Shown here piece by piece: positions 19,756-31,866 of a stretch of 45,607 nucleotides of DNA (its first letter is position 1; each line of letters starts with the position of its first letter). Position numbers and translations under genes: made by a program. The stretch is from positions 1,531,026-1,576,632 of the forward strand of contig BFEA01000143.1 of the NCBI GenBank assembly GCA_003427395.1, in the 5' to 3' direction. Source of the stretch: Chara braunii. Lineage: Eukaryota > Streptophyta > Charophyceae > Charales > Characeae. Under the pieces are notes generated by a model that was given only the letters and a program-made list of their open reading frames with translations, did not search any database and was not told the origin of the DNA.

Positions 19756-20671
19756 TGCGAGGAATCACCTCCTCTGCAAGCCCGATGGGGCCCCTGTTAC
19801 GAAATGTGCCCGCCCTAAGCGAAGGCGGGCCTGATAATTCCAAGAGGCCTATGTTGTCAATTTTGCATTTGGGGTTCAGACAGTTGGGTCGCGTCAGTTG
19901 GTTGAGGGAAAACCCAGGCCCAGTCCGGAACATCCTGCATCGCCCTCCGGGCCACTTCTGGAAGAACGTGGAAGCAGGCCCTGGGCCACACGCACAGCAG
20001 AACGCACAACTGGCAGTTGGGCAGTAACTATATGGGGCACAGGGCACTTGCCAGTTGCCCGGCAGTGTTGCTTGAGCCTGCGCTCGCGTGCTGTAGGCTG
20101 CGCTAAGGCAAGGAGCTTGTGCACGTGTGGTCGTGTGTGCAGGGTGCTGCTGAGGGCAGCGCCATAGCCCAGCCTCCATAGCCGGCTGGTGCTTGGTTGT
20201 ACAGCAAGGGGTAATGGTGGTCTTCGTGCATGGGGAAGAATACATGGGTGAGAGACAAGGAAGAGTGAGTGAGAGAGAGAGATGAGGATGGTGATGTGAG
20301 GGCACGTACCTGGTCTTGGCGATGGTCTGCAAGCGGTCGATATCTTCATGTACTTCCATGCTGCTGCTGATGTCAGCATTTGCATTGTCAATTCGTAGGC
20401 TAGTAGTAGCTCTGAGATAGTAGTTTGGGCGCCGAGCGCCGAGTAGGGGAAGGGCTCTGGATACTACGCTGGTGATGGCGAGAGGATATTCTCATTGGTG
20501 ATGGCGAGAGGATATTCTCATTGACATTCGGTTTCAGTGTTGTGGTTTTCTATTGGTGTAATATTAGTGTAATTCTGCTTTCTGGACAGTGTGAGACTTC
20601 CTGGCTTTCAATGTGATTTTGCAATCTGAAATCTCAGATCTGTCATTTCGCTGCTGCTCATTTTCCTTGCA
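19756..20671 (+). repeat. 3' LTR of element B
   Basis: It begins TGCGAGGAA and ends TTCCTTGCA, near-perfect inverted termini with TG...CA. The last ~120 bp repeat the 5' remnant at 11539-11641. The minus-strand open frames over this LTR (19724-20391) have no recognisable domain and are regarded as chance. Confidence 0.85.
20471..20522 (+). repeat. Exact 26-bp tandem duplication in the 3' LTR of element B
   Basis: The unit GGTGATGGCGAGAGGATATT plus CTCATT is present twice in a row (20471-20496 and 20497-20522). Confidence 0.95.
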
Positions 20672-21322
20672 GATGCAAGGGACAATCAAGTGAACCAACA
20701 GAGCTATGAGTGGTGTAGACAGTTGCGAGTCAAGCGGCGTATTATGTGTGAGAGTCTGCAGAAAAACTCGTTTAAGATCCACTTGAAATTGAGTGTCCCA
20801 ACCAATAGTGTGTCCTCCTAATTGCAGCATAACAGGGAGTGCTACAATCGGCAACAGATTTGGGACTAAGGGGACTCCTCCTAGTTCGGCCCGGTCTCAC
20901 TGGGTACCTGAAGGTCCCAGGTAGGTCGATTACTAGAACCAGCCAACAGAAGTCCCACCTTTGCCCTCTATCCACACCTGTTGTACTGAAAGAAGAAAGA
21001 TAACTTCAAAAGGAACTTACTCAACTACAGTCATTCAGAAAAGACAAAGCAATATAGAAAGATAATGTCATCCAAACCAAGATACTTCATCCATCCATCC
21101 ATCACGTGAGAGAGCAGTTTACAAACTCATGCACAACAATCAGGACCACAGAGGATAGGAAAAGATACCCAGCATTACCCCATCAGGCCATGCAGTACCA
21201 GGCACACAATATGGGCACCCGTTACTTACACGACACTTACCTGTGTGGCCTGGGCTCTGAGATGAAGTATAACGCACCCCCCTCTCTCATACGGGCAACC
21301 TGACCCCAATAGCAACCTCCAC
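20672..21322. other. Unclassified sequence between element B and a minus-strand element
   Basis: No gene or repeat was recognised. Short open frames on both strands lack any motif. A few CATC repeats lie at 21087-21105. Confidence 0.4.
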
Positions 21323-21767
21323 ACTAGTGTCCTATCATCCTAGGAGGGTCTACTCTACACCTTAGTACAATGTCAGATCCCCCGGCGATGTTGAAGAGCA
21401 AATCAGCAACTTGCAGTCCTTCGATGCAGCTATGGCTACTTCCCCCAAGCTCGCCTCTTGGAGTTAAGCCCAAAAGTCGCTCTGTGGCCTCCTTAGGTCC
21501 AGGTTCCAAGTGTGAGTGCTGCTCTCTGTCGCCTTTCCCAAACTGCCTCACAAAGTCACCCCAAGTGTCTCGCCACCCTATACACACTCCATCAACCTAG
21601 CCGGGTCATATGTCAACCTTTAAGACCCGGTCTAGGTGGATATAGCTCCCACGTATGATGCCACCCCACTGATCTCACTAACCTACCCCAATCTGAATGT
21701 AAGTTGCCCTAACTGACTCGGATTAGGGTTAGGGCAACAAGACTCCTCTCACCAGCAAGTAAGATCC
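21323..21767 (-). mobile_element. Leader/gag-like remnant of a minus-strand LTR retrotransposon
   Basis: Read on the minus strand, this region follows a primer-binding site at 21782-21768 (ATTGGTATCAGAGTG), where a retrotransposon leader and gag start belong. An 87-codon open frame at 21324-21587 has no motif I can name. It contains the telomere-like GATTAGGGTTAGGGC at 21720 (plus strand). The assignment rests on position after the primer-binding site only. Confidence 0.4.
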
Positions 21768-21958
21768 ACTCTGATACCAATCGTTATCATTCTAGCTATT
21801 CGAAAGTACAATAACACAAGGAAAGTGTTGTTCAATTGCAACTGAAATGAAATAACCTCCAAAGAGAAATAGACAAAGGAAGTAAGAAAGAAAGAAGAAC
21901 AATTGGTATCAAGAACAATTGGTATCAGAGCAAGTAAAATCCGCTCTGATACCAATTG
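21768..21958 (-). repeat. LTR tail fragment between two primer-binding sites, with palindrome
   Basis: Segment 21783-21895 repeats 21959-22075 directly (shared GTACAATAACACAAGG-type and AGAGAAATAGACAAAGGAAG segments), so the 3' end of one LTR family is present twice. At 21916-21958 two primer-binding sites face each other: CAATTGGTATCAGAGC, 11 bp of spacer, then the exact reverse complement. Confidence 0.75.
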
Positions 21959-22960
21959 TTATGATCCTAGCGAAGTGCAATAACACAAGGAAAGTGTTGT
22001 TCAATTGCAAATGAAATGAATGAACTTGGAAAGAGAAATAGACAAAGGAAGAAGAAGAAATAAAAAAGAAAGAAGAAGAAGATGTACACCGGCAAGAGCA
22101 GAGCAATACCATGAGAGCGCTAGCACCGGACCGGTTAGCGCTAATTCCGAGCGCCAAACTTCGCGACCGCGCCACGGTAAATTTTTCACTCGGCGCGGAA
22201 ACGCGCACCGCGCGCGTGTATCATCACGATTCATCGCGCGCACGCTTCATCGCGATTCGAATTCGAAGTAGCAGGGTGGGAAACTGAGAGCAGAGAGTGC
22301 ACCACACCTCGCCACGCCCTCGGGCGTGGCCACTCGCAATCAAGCAAATGACAGGAAGTGAAGGAGAGAGAAAGGGGAGGTATAGGAAGGAAGGGAGGAA
22401 CAACGACGACTACGAGAACAACAGAGAAGTGGGGTGTAGCTAAGTACAGGAAAGGACAACAACGACGGGGGGTGAAAGGAAGAAGCACAAACAAGTTTCC
22501 AGAGTGGAAGAGGGGAAAGAGAAGGGAGGGGGAGACAGAACTAAGAAAAGGAAAGGACAAAAGAAGAGACGACCACCCTTCGGGTTCGAGTACGAGCGCG
22601 AGCAGGGGGAGGGTAGGGAAAAGACAAAAGGAGAGAGAGACAAGTGGAGCTACGCACAGACTGCGTCAACTTGCGAAGCCCGTGACACGATGAACGCTCT
22701 CGCCACGCGCACACATCATCACGCTTCGAATACGAATTTAGAAGGTGGAAATGAGGAAAAGGCACACACCACTCGACGCCACGCCTACGGGCGTGGCCAC
22801 CCGCAACCTCGCAAGAGAAAAGAGGAGAAGGGAGAAGAGGGAGGAGGAACGGCGAGGGAAGGTGAAGCAACGAAGTGAAGTGGAGCGCTACTAAGATTAG
22901 GAAAGGGCAACAACAGACGCGCATACGAGGTTAACAGCGGTGCCAGAATAACCCTGCACT
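21959..22960 (-). repeat. Minus-strand LTR with internal ~470-bp duplication
   Basis: On the minus strand it ends ...AGGATCATAACA followed by ATTGGTATCAGAGC, a correct LTR end plus primer-binding site. Its terminal ~200 bp match the end of the plus-strand LTR at 34392-35744 (shared GGTGTACATCTTCTTCTTC and TATCTCTTTGC-type blocks). Inside, 22257-22470 is repeated near 22726-22920. Each copy has a GCCACGCC/GGCGTGGC hairpin. The left end on this strand is not defined and may be cut by the LINE. Confidence 0.65.
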
Positions 22961-22999
22961 ACCAGAATACGATAAAGTGAGAGCTGGACAATACCAAAC

Positions 23000-24500
23000 C
23001 CCCCGTTTTTTTACCCTTCTCCACCCTCCCAACTCGCCACACTAATGACATTCTATGCGCACTACTCGCCCAGTTTCCATCAATCATATCTTTGCCCATC
23101 TCCGAGCCTGCCCCCCCTTACCCTACGGCCCCACTGTAGCTTTCGCCTCTTACTACCCATCCCGACCTCGTACCCAAACAATATCTGACCCAACCTCAAC
23201 TTCGATATTGTCTGGCCCCCGTCCCCACCTCGAACCCAACCCCATCCCGACCCCCTTCCCCACCCCAACTCAGTTACGACGCCGATCGACTTCACCCCAC
23301 ATCTCCCTCAATCCGTCCAAGGTTCTTCCCACCACAACTCACCTCCTCCTCTCCCGCCCCTTACTCTCCCCTATATTCACACGATCGTTCTACCGCGAGC
23401 ACAACCCGGTTTAGATCCCAACCCAATCTTGATCCTATCCCGATCCCGCCACGATACGTCCCCGCTCCCGTCCCTGCGCCCGTCCCTACCACGATTCCGT
23501 CCCCTCTCCCGTCCCTGCTCACATCCCGATCTCGATCCTAATTCTACTGTCCCAACCCCGACTGGATCATAGCCTACTCCCAATTCGAGACCACTCCATT
23601 CCAGATCCCCCCACCCTGCCGCGCGCCCCCGCCTCAACCAGGTTCAGTCCACCCGCCCCATCCACGTCACCTCATATCATCTCCCCCTTTATTCAGTCTA
23701 CGGAACCCCCACAACCTCTCCGACCATATCCCGAGTTTATCCCCAGCCCACTAGTCCCCAACTGGTTCACGATCCCACCTCGCCACACACTCACACATCC
23801 CTTGTCTTCGCCCGAGCCTCCAACCCACACCCATCTTGGATCACCCTCCTCTCCACCTCTACTCCGATCCCGACCCCCTTGTTAATTTATACCGTCCCGA
23901 TCCTGAGTATTCCTCCTGCCTCAATTCCACCCTTACCCTGACCACATCTCTATCCTCGTCGGATCCCCGCCCCCTCCACGGTCCTCCCCTTTGATCCAGG
24001 CCATACGGCGAGTAACGCCCCCAACCCGACCTCGTTTTATGTCTTTATACCGATTCCATCCCGAACACAACCCCTATCCTACCCCGCCCCCGACTCAATT
24101 CCACTTGATCCCCGAGCAGATCCCACCATGAGTAGATCCCATCCCGCTCCGGATTGCATCCTATCCCTTTCCCGAAACACCCCACTCCACCTTGCGTCCC
24201 CGCCTCAATCGACTGCCACTAGCCTTCCCCCCCAACCATCAGTTTTTTTCCCACCTCACTCCACCCCCCCCCTCGCCCTCCTCTTACCCTCCTCACACTA
24301 CCGACCTCCCCCTCGCCACCTCGATTACACCTCGATTTTGATCCAGATCCATACTCGTTCCCACCCCGTTCCCACCACAATCCCGGTCCCAGTCTCATCG
24401 CTGTCCCCTTCGCGATCTTAATCTCAATCACACTCGTTCCCCCGTCCGATCCCATTCCGATCCCATTTCAGTCCCGATCTCGTTCTCCTCACAGACTCAA
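23000..24500 (+). repeat. Pyrimidine-rich LINE 5' region with repeated blocks
   Basis: Long runs of CCCGATCC, CCCGACC and CCCCACC-type words on the plus strand give a strongly C-rich strand (G-rich complement). A block starting GTCCCAACCCCGACT at about 23549 recurs at about 24505, including GCACTCCATTCCAGA-type and CATCCACGTCACCTCATATC segments. The period is about 955 bp over roughly 430 bp. Such repeated 5' units are typical of LINE promoters; activity here is inference. Confidence 0.75.
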
Positions 24501-25085
24501 ATATGTCCCAACCCCGACTTGATCATAACCTACTCCCAATTTGATAGCACTCCATTCCAGACCCCCACACTTTGCCTCGCACCCCCACCTCAACCAGGTT
24601 CAGTCCGCCCGCCCCATCCACGTCACCTCATATCATCTCCCCCTCCCTTTCTCCACCATCCCTCCTTATTCAGTCTACGGAACTCCCACAGCCTCTCTGA
24701 TCATATCCCGAATTTGTCCCCAACCCTTTTGTCCCCATCTGGTTCGCGATCTCACCTCGCCACACACTCACACATCCCTTGTCTTCTCCCGAGCTTCCAT
24801 CCCACACCCATCTCGAGTCACCCTCCGCTCCACCCCGATCCCGACCCCCTCGTTAATCTATTCCGACCCGATCTCGAGTACTCCTCCTATATCGATCCCA
24901 CCCTTGCCCCGACTACAGCTCTATTCCCGTCTCATCCCCACCCTCCACGGTCCTCCCCTCTGACCCAGGCCACACGACGAGCAACACAGGATTACCTCTC
25001 CACAGACCGAGCTCTCATCTCTCGCATCTTGTCCATCCAGTCAGTAAACCAACACTGGGACAGCGAACAAGGATCGAAAACGAAA

Positions 25086-26738
25086 ATGGAAGGCAGGGGA
25101 ATCGAAACACAGAACTGGCTAGCCGAACAAACAAGGACATCACTTACCAAAATAACCAAAGTAATTGATCAGGGAGGAAACAATCAAGAAGAGGTAGTAA
25201 TCTACCAATGTCCGAAGGAACTCAACGCTAAGCAGGAAGAGTTGCACAAAAAACACGTTGTGCTCGTCACATTCGCAAAGAAGAGTCAGGAGCTAGATAG
25301 AGAAGCTAAGTTGAAATGGATCAGGGAAAAACTGAAGAGCCTGGAACCAATCCAGGGAACAGACCCCAAGGTGTCCTTTCATCCAAGGTCACGAAATGTC
25401 ATCATGGTGTTGTGTATGGAGGAGGCTCTGGCAACCTTCCTAAGGAACAAATGTTTCACATGCAATTCGTCGGTGGTTACAGTTCACCCCTGGAAACAGG
25501 CATTGGGATATCAACAAACACCTTTCAAATACAAACAGGACCTGTTAAAAATACATTTTTGGATGCAATTTGACAATGTGCTGGATAGTATCTACCCCAG
25601 ATTTTCTCACACCACAGCACAATCAAATGACGGTGATCTTGGACACAGGAAACAGTCCCGCCCCTTTCACTCCCGAAGAATGGTTCTTGGAGCATGAAAG
25701 CAAAGTCATCAGAATTACGGTGTCCAGCAAATCCAACCCTCTCTGCTTCAAATGCAGACAGAGAGGGCACCTGGGAATAGACTCAAGCTGCCCAAGGTTA
25801 GAGAGAATGCTAAGCCCAAGCCGCTCAAAACAGCGAACCTACAAGAGGTAGCGGAAAAGAATGGATACTGGTACATCCCGAGTGCACAATACGCAGGATG
25901 GGTCTTTAATGACAATTTGGGAACTCCGGACTGAGTCTGGACGCTGGATAGCGATCCAACACACCGACCAGACGTCTACCCGCTGTATGACAACAGATGG
26001 CAAACCTTGAAAGTGGAGAAGAAATCCGCCAAATGCTTCACCAGTGATCCGACAATAAATGTGGACACATTAAAATAGTAAATTTGGGAGAAAGATCTGC
26101 GTGCGGATCTGCAGTTAATTCAAGAGGTCACTGAAAAGAAATGGGTAGAAGCAGTCCGGCGGAACCAAGAAATGGAAAGAAACAAAGAGGACCCGCAGAA
26201 ACAAAGGACTTACACTAGAAGGACGCAGAAGGGGAAAGCCAAAACAGGGCAGGGACAAGGGGAAAACACGGCTGGGACAGAGCAGGACGAAGGGACGAAC
26301 ACCCCTCCGGGTGAAGTTAGTACGGACAGCCAGCCGCCTGCAGTGGGGGGGAAGAGAAAACATCGAGAGAGGGCTTGTGACAAAGATGAAGCAGCGGAGG
26401 AACAAGAGTGGGAAGAGGAGGTATATTACCTGGGGTCTGAGCGACAGGAAAGCGAGATACTGAGCTTCATACAGAAATTTGAGAAAGAAAGGCAGGACAA
26501 ATATGACCTGCAGTTGATCCTACTTAGAGAGGAACAAAGAAACAGACAAGCAGCAGCGGCAACCAACCCGACGCAAGCCATTCCTCTCACGGAGAATCCG
26601 TTCGCTCCCTTGGAAAGAGAGGCAGAATTGGCTGCTCTCCTGGCAGAAAAGTATAGTGCAACAAAGGAGAATCAGGAGATGGAAATTGATGATGGTAATA
26701 GCAATCCTGACAAGGAGAAGCCGCAGACTGGCGGATAG
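25086..26738 (+). pseudogene. LINE ORF1 (RNA-binding, CCHC knuckle; frameshifted)
   Basis: The ATG at 25086 is preferred because everything upstream in the same frame belongs to the repeated 5' region; it has A at -3 and G at +4. The frame runs to 25697 with a lysine/glutamate-rich segment (LREAKLKWIREKL-like). It shifts near 25620 into a frame holding the knuckle CFKCRQRGHLGIDSSC (about 25745-25790), shifts back to LQEVAEKNGYWYIPSAQYAG, and ends in an acidic Glu/Gln-rich, coiled-coil-like region from 26172 to 26738. ORF1 proteins of LINEs coat their RNA. A DUF4283-type fold, usual in plant LINEs, is plausible for the first part but not demonstrable by eye. Confidence 0.7.
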
Positions 26739-27493
26739 GCCTACACTCACTCTGAATGGACAAAAGGAGCAGCAGGGGCAAAGAAAACCCAACCAGGGAA
26801 GTGACCACATAGCGATGTTGGGTATTCAAGAGGAGGCACTCCATGCGCAATGCGAAAGACTCTACGATCTAAACAGAGAAATGTCTCTGCGCACGGTGAC
26901 AGTGCCACCTCAAAGCACCCGCTGGATTCTGGGAAAGAGCGAGAAAGGAAGCAAGCACGCTCCTACCATCCCGAGCAGTGATTCCCATACAATTTGACCC
27001 AAAGAGAGAACAGTGGAATGTTGCAATTCGCAGCGACCTGACAATTCCCAGATTGCAAAAGGGACAAAAGAAGGAGGTGTTACTGAGTAAAATTTGTAAG
27101 GGAAAGGGATCTAGGATTATGGGATTAGTAGGAAAAGACCCACACGAAGGGGAGAACGGCCAAATTGACATGCTTGAAATAGAGGAAGGGAAGACCCCCA
27201 GTCCATATTAAGGCCAATCCTAGTATGCTGCGACCAAGAAACAGAGCTTGCGGAGGGCTTCCAGTGGAGACCCTGGTGGTGGATGGCAGCCCTACCTGTC
27301 ACAGTTGTGGGTAATGAAACAACCAGGTCCCAAAATGCAACAGCACTAGCCTCCTTGGTGAAGGATGGAGTGCTCAAAATGGGGGAAGACGAGTTGCTGT
27401 CCCATCTCCACCCATGTGAGGATGAAACAGGATGCAGCTCCTCAACTTAATCCGACACAAACAAGCCAAACACATTAACGAACCACATAAGCA
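26739..27493 (+). other. LINE inter-ORF region
   Basis: Short open frames such as 26978-27211 (WNVAIRSDLTIPRLQKGQKK) and 27210-27446 look like a decayed coding sequence continuing ORF1 or leading into ORF2. No domain is recognised. Confidence 0.4.
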
Positions 27494-28299
27494 ATGAAGG
27501 ACAGAAGGGGGGACCTGAAAATCCAATCTTGGAATGTCAGAGGGTTGACAATCATCTTTTCTAATCTAGAAAAATGACATTGCCTTCTCAACACTACGGG
27601 TTGGAACAGTAACAACCCCCCAGACGTGCTATGCATACAAGAAACTCACCTCACCAATTCGGAACAGCACAAGACAATAAAAATGAGTTTGTCAGAAGAT
27701 TAAGGAATTGTACGACGGAAGTGGTTGCGTACAGCCCCCAACAGGCATCAACAGGGGTACTCATCCTCACTCATAGTAATTCAGAGGCAGCGCAATTCTT
27801 ACGCGTCAACTCAGCAACAGTAGACCAGTCAAAAGGAAGGTGGGCCAAAATAGAGCTGTCGTATAGGGGTGAAGAGATAGCAATCATAAACATATACGCC
27901 CCGAACTCCCCAGCGGAAAAAGTAGAATTTTTGGAAGAGGTCAAGGGCCTAACCCAGCAACAAATACACACAATCATAGTAGGGGATTGGAATACAATCC
28001 AAAACCCACAATTAGACAGAATATCCTGGGCGGAAGAATGCTCTCAAGACCCAGCCTCAGCATCCCTGGCACAACTTACGCTGGAAAATAGTCTTAAGGA
28101 CCCTTACAGAATGCTTTACCCGGACAAAAAGGATTACACCTGTATTAGAAAGACTACCCAAGGTAGAACTTCGTTCTCAAGAATAAATTTCTTCCTCATT
28201 TCAGAGTCGTTAGAAGGAGCGGTAATAGACTGCACAATAGGAAGACTACCCCACTACACAAGCTTCGACCATAACCCAATAACCATTACGTTAGAATAA
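27494..28299 (+). pseudogene. LINE ORF2, APE-type endonuclease domain
   Basis: It starts at ATG 27494 with LKIQSWNVRGL. Catalytic and structural motifs of the endonuclease/exonuclease/phosphatase fold appear in order: IQETHL (27635), INIYAPNSPAEK (about 27886), VGDWNTIQNP (about 27980), SRINFFLIS (about 28178; usually SRLDR) and a terminal SFDHNPI (about 28262; usually SDHxPI). A stop near 27575 and a frameshift near 27690 break the frame, which is then open to 28299. The enzyme nicks target DNA to prime reverse transcription. Confidence 0.85.
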
Positions 28300-29895
28300 A
28301 CCCTGGATAACACCCTAGGAAGGAGTTTTTTCAAATTAAATATTTCCTTACTCAGCACAGACACCTTCAAACAGGGCATCCAAAATAAATGGAAGGAGCT
28401 AACGCAAGGCTTCCAAGAAGGTGAAATCACGACTGATCTTCCGACAGCGACTAGATCCCTAAGTGATTGGGCAAACTGCTTCTCGAGGAACGAAGCTAGA
28501 AGGAGGAAGGCAAGACAAGAAAGTCTGGAGGCAATAGTAGAACTAGCCAAATTTAACCTCATAGCCAACCCAGGGGACACACTCTATGAACAGTTGTTGG
28601 ACGAGGCTAGGACATAACTCAGACATTGGGCAGATTGGAGGAGGCAAGGCTTGACCATTAGAGCAAGGGTAAGGGACTGGGAAAACAATGAAACTATGAC
28701 GAAATATTTTTTCCAGAGGATTAAGGCAAACCGAAGGAACAATAGGATTCTCGGGCTAAGAGACTCTACAGGAACAATACAAACGGCACAGGAACCCATG
28801 CTAAAGGTAGCAGCAGACTTCTCTCAAGATCTGTACACTTCTAAAACCGACCTAGGGGAAAACAGTAACATTCAGAGAGCTAGAGAAAAATTCCTGAAAC
28901 ATTTGGATAAAAGCCTCAAGCAAGAGGCAATAGACTACCTAGATAAAGAAATAACCAAAACGGAACTCTATGAAGCCCTCAGGAGCATGCAGCCGAACGA
29001 AACCCCCGGACTGGATGGTCTGCCAAAGAAGTTTTGGCAGGCCAACTAGCACATTATGGGCAAAAAGGTTGCAGCCTTCTTCCAAAAGGCTTTTGAGATA
29101 GGATCCTTGGAGAAGAGGTCAGTACTGGGGTTGTAACTCTGCTGTATAAGAAAGGAGAAAGAGAGGACATAAGGAACTGCAGGCCGATAACCCTCCTACC
29201 TGTAATTTACAAAATACTGGCAAAAACACTGGCCAATAGAATACGCAATGTTACGGACAAATGTTTTCACTTAGATCAAACAGGTTTCATCCCCGGAAGA
29301 TACATCCTAGATAACGAGGTCTGCCTGAACGAAGCCACCAAAATAATTAAGGACAAAAAAGTGCAAGCGGCCATCTTATTCTTCGACTTCGAAAAGGCCT
29401 ATGACCAGGTCAATTGGGACTTCCTACAACTAAGTATGGAAAAAATGGGAGTTGGGCCGAACTTCACGAAATGGATAAGGGTGCTTTACGAGGATGCAAG
29501 AGGGATGGTTCAGGTCAATGGGGCACTTGTCAGAAAAATACAGAATGACGAGATCCGTCAGGCAAGGAGATCCGCTGGCAGCTCCAATTTTCCTGTTCGT
29601 GATGGAAGCAATTGCAGCGTTCTTACGAAAAGACCCCTCAATAGAAAGACTTTCAGCCAACCATGATGGAAGATCGATAAATATCCCCACAGTAATGCTT
29701 TTTGCCGACGATTTAACTATTTTGATCAGGGCATCTGATTCGTCCTTTATCGCGCTTACTAAAGCAATGCAGGCTTTCCAGCTAGCCTCACAAATGAAGA
29801 TAAACTGGAACAAAACAGTGGGTTGGTGGCTTTCCCCATCAGACCCTCCGCAGCAAACCCAAGAAACCCGGGGTCTACAATGGCTGGACGCCTAG
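28300..29895 (+). pseudogene. LINE ORF2, reverse transcriptase domain
   Basis: A helical linker (28651-29049) ends in EALRSMQPNETPGLDGLPKK, the standard lead-in to LINE RT. After a stop and frameshift come RNCRPITLLPVIYKILAKTL (29176), QTGFIPGRYI, ILFFDFEKAYDQVNWDF (first catalytic Asp, about 29379), VRQGDPLAAPIFLFVMEAI (29560-29616, other frame) and the catalytic FADDLTILI (about 29700). A frameshift near 29560 separates the palm halves. It performs target-primed reverse transcription. Confidence 0.88.
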
Positions 29896-30009
29896 AGTCC
29901 GGTATGCTTTTTGGGCATCCAAGTTTCGGAGAGGGGTGTTAACGAAGCCTAAGGCACCAGCCTTCTGGTCAAGATGTCCAACAAAATGATGTGATGGCAA
30001 ACAGCTCAC

Positions 30010-31866
30010 GTGTCTCTCATGGGAAGAGCTTTAGTGCTCAACGCCTCAATTTTATCAATGGGATGGTACACAACATCTCTATGGAACCCATCTCCAGCCT
30101 TCTTTACCAACCTCAAAAGGAAGATCGGAGCGTATCTATGGACAGGCAAAGCGGATAAGGACAAGTACATCACCAAAGTAGCATGGAAATACGTAACGAG
30201 GCCAAAAGCCCAAGGGGGCCTAGGCCTATTGAACCCAGCGTCCCAATTCCAAGCACTGCAAATAAAGTGGATAACCAAAGTTATCTTCAACAGGGAGCTC
30301 CCTTGGCACAACATGGCGTCGCACCAGATCCGCAACCTTGTTCCTTTCAAAGTGGACCCCAACATAGAAGGATACCATTGGTTACTCAACCCAGCATGGA
30401 CCCCTGCAAGAAAGGAAGGAAAAAAACAGTTGGCGGATAAAGACCCGCCCAGCGAGCACTGGGCCACTCTGATCAAACACTGGAGAGGCCTTTTCCCGCA
30501 AAAAAATAGATCTCCACAAATCAGAGAAGAGGTGTTGAGACAACCTCTATTTGGTAATCCTCTATTGAGAGACCAAAATAACAATTTTTGGCCATTGAAC
30601 TCTAAGGGCAGGCAGTGGAGAAAATGGGTGGGTAAAGGAGTATGGAAAGTAGAGCATCTGTGGAATGTAGAAGAGAACAGATGGTTCACTGCACAAGAGT
30701 TGAGAACCAAACTTAAAGGAATACACAACCTGAGAAACCAACTAGAAAGTTTGCTCGACAGCATCCCGCTGAAATGGGAGCTATTGCTGAAATCCGGAAC
30801 CAAATGGTGCACAGGAGAATGGGCCACAAGGAGAGGTACAAGTATACCGCACGAGGGATACAAGCTGACCAAAATGCTGGAAGTAGGGGAAGGGAAGGCA
30901 GAGTTCGAATCTTGGGAACTAACAGATACCCACAAAACCTGGGTAAAACCAGGGAGAATATTAGAGCAAAGGTTAATAATGGAACTCACGAACCTAAAAA
31001 AAGTTAGAGCTTGTACGCCCAAAAACTATCATAAAGGAAACCCACAACCTGAACAGGAGCAGAGGAAGGTATGGATCTATAGACCCGAACTAGGTATTGA
31101 AGAACTGGAAGTAGACCCAACTGAATGGGGATGGTATGTCCCAGACAGAAGGGGAAGGGTCAAAAAACTTACCCCTCTGTGCAATTATGAGGTAAGTGCG
31201 GGATACAGGCTATTGAATACCACCAAGGACCCTTCACCANTAATTAATGATAGATGGAAGAAAAANNCAGGAGAAAACGNAGGCTGGACAGGTAGAATAC
31301 CCTGGTCCANGTTTGCCACTATAAGGCCGGCAAGAATCAGTAGCCTGCAATGNCTCATAATTTACTGGGCGGTGCCNGTCAACCAATGGCTCAATAAAAG
31401 AAGACGACAAGAGGAGATCCAACCTCAAGCAGCATGGTGTAGAGTGTGCAATGAAGGTAGCGAAGAATCCTTGATACATTGTTTCTTACTCTGTCAANGA
31501 GCCCAGGAACTATGGGANAGAACCAAAAAGGGATGGAATAAGGTGACANGCCGTACTTTCCCTTCAGGAACAAATTACCTACTGGCGGGAAGAACTGAGG
31601 ACACTGACATGGAAGAAGAGGAAATCCCCTTGGCCGAGCTGTGGAGGAGATCGACCCTTTGGGTAATATGGAAAGCAAGATGCAAAGGCACTCTGGACAA
31701 CCAATTCCCAAGCATGGAGGAAAGATGGGCAGAAGTAAAACCCACGATACAAACGGAAATCAGAGCACGTTGGGCGAAAGAACAAAAAGAACAACAGAGG
31801 CTAACACATCAAGAAAAACGCGAATCAAGACAGAAGAGGTCTGGTTCTATGAGAACAGAATGGTAA
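30010..31866 (+). pseudogene. LINE ORF2 C-terminal region (618-codon open frame)
   Basis: The open frame begins with SLMGRALVLNASILSMGWYT, typical of sequence just after LINE RT. It continues with KVAWKYVTRPKAQGGLGLLN and GLLNPASQFQALQIKWITK and ends with a Cys/His motif CRVCNEGSEESLIHCFLLC (about 31438-31495), the zinc-binding-like motif common in plant LINE C-termini. The stop is at 31864-31866. Several N bases between 31240 and 31550 leave residues undetermined. No RNase H is seen. The long antisense frame at 30006-31022 is a shadow. Confidence 0.85.

Larger units (their letters stand above)
11539..20671 (+). mobile_element. Ty3/gypsy (chromovirus-type) retrotransposon B, decayed
   Basis: The order is 5' LTR remnant (11539-11641), primer-binding site, leader, duplicated gag 5' end, gag capsid with a mutated knuckle, protease, RT, MITE-interrupted RNase H, integrase with an intact zinc-binding and catalytic set, chromodomain-like tail, polypurine tract and full 3' LTR (19756-20671). 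It is a different family from element A: the LTRs are unrelated but the Pol order is the same. Multiple stops, a D-to-N change in RNase H and frame-breaking duplications make it inactive. Confidence 0.9.

Noticed and set aside
19724-20391. Minus-strand frames of 211 and 165 codons
   Set aside because: They lie inside the 3' LTR of element B, show only Cys/Pro/His-rich composition and have no domain.
24519-25085. LINE ORF1 starting at 24519
   Set aside because: This part repeats the non-coding block at 23549-23990 and is Pro/Ser-rich by composition. The ATG at 25086 is a better start.
30006-31022. Minus-strand 338-codon frame
   Set aside because: It is antisense to the clearly homologous LINE ORF2 C-terminus and has no recognisable protein pattern.
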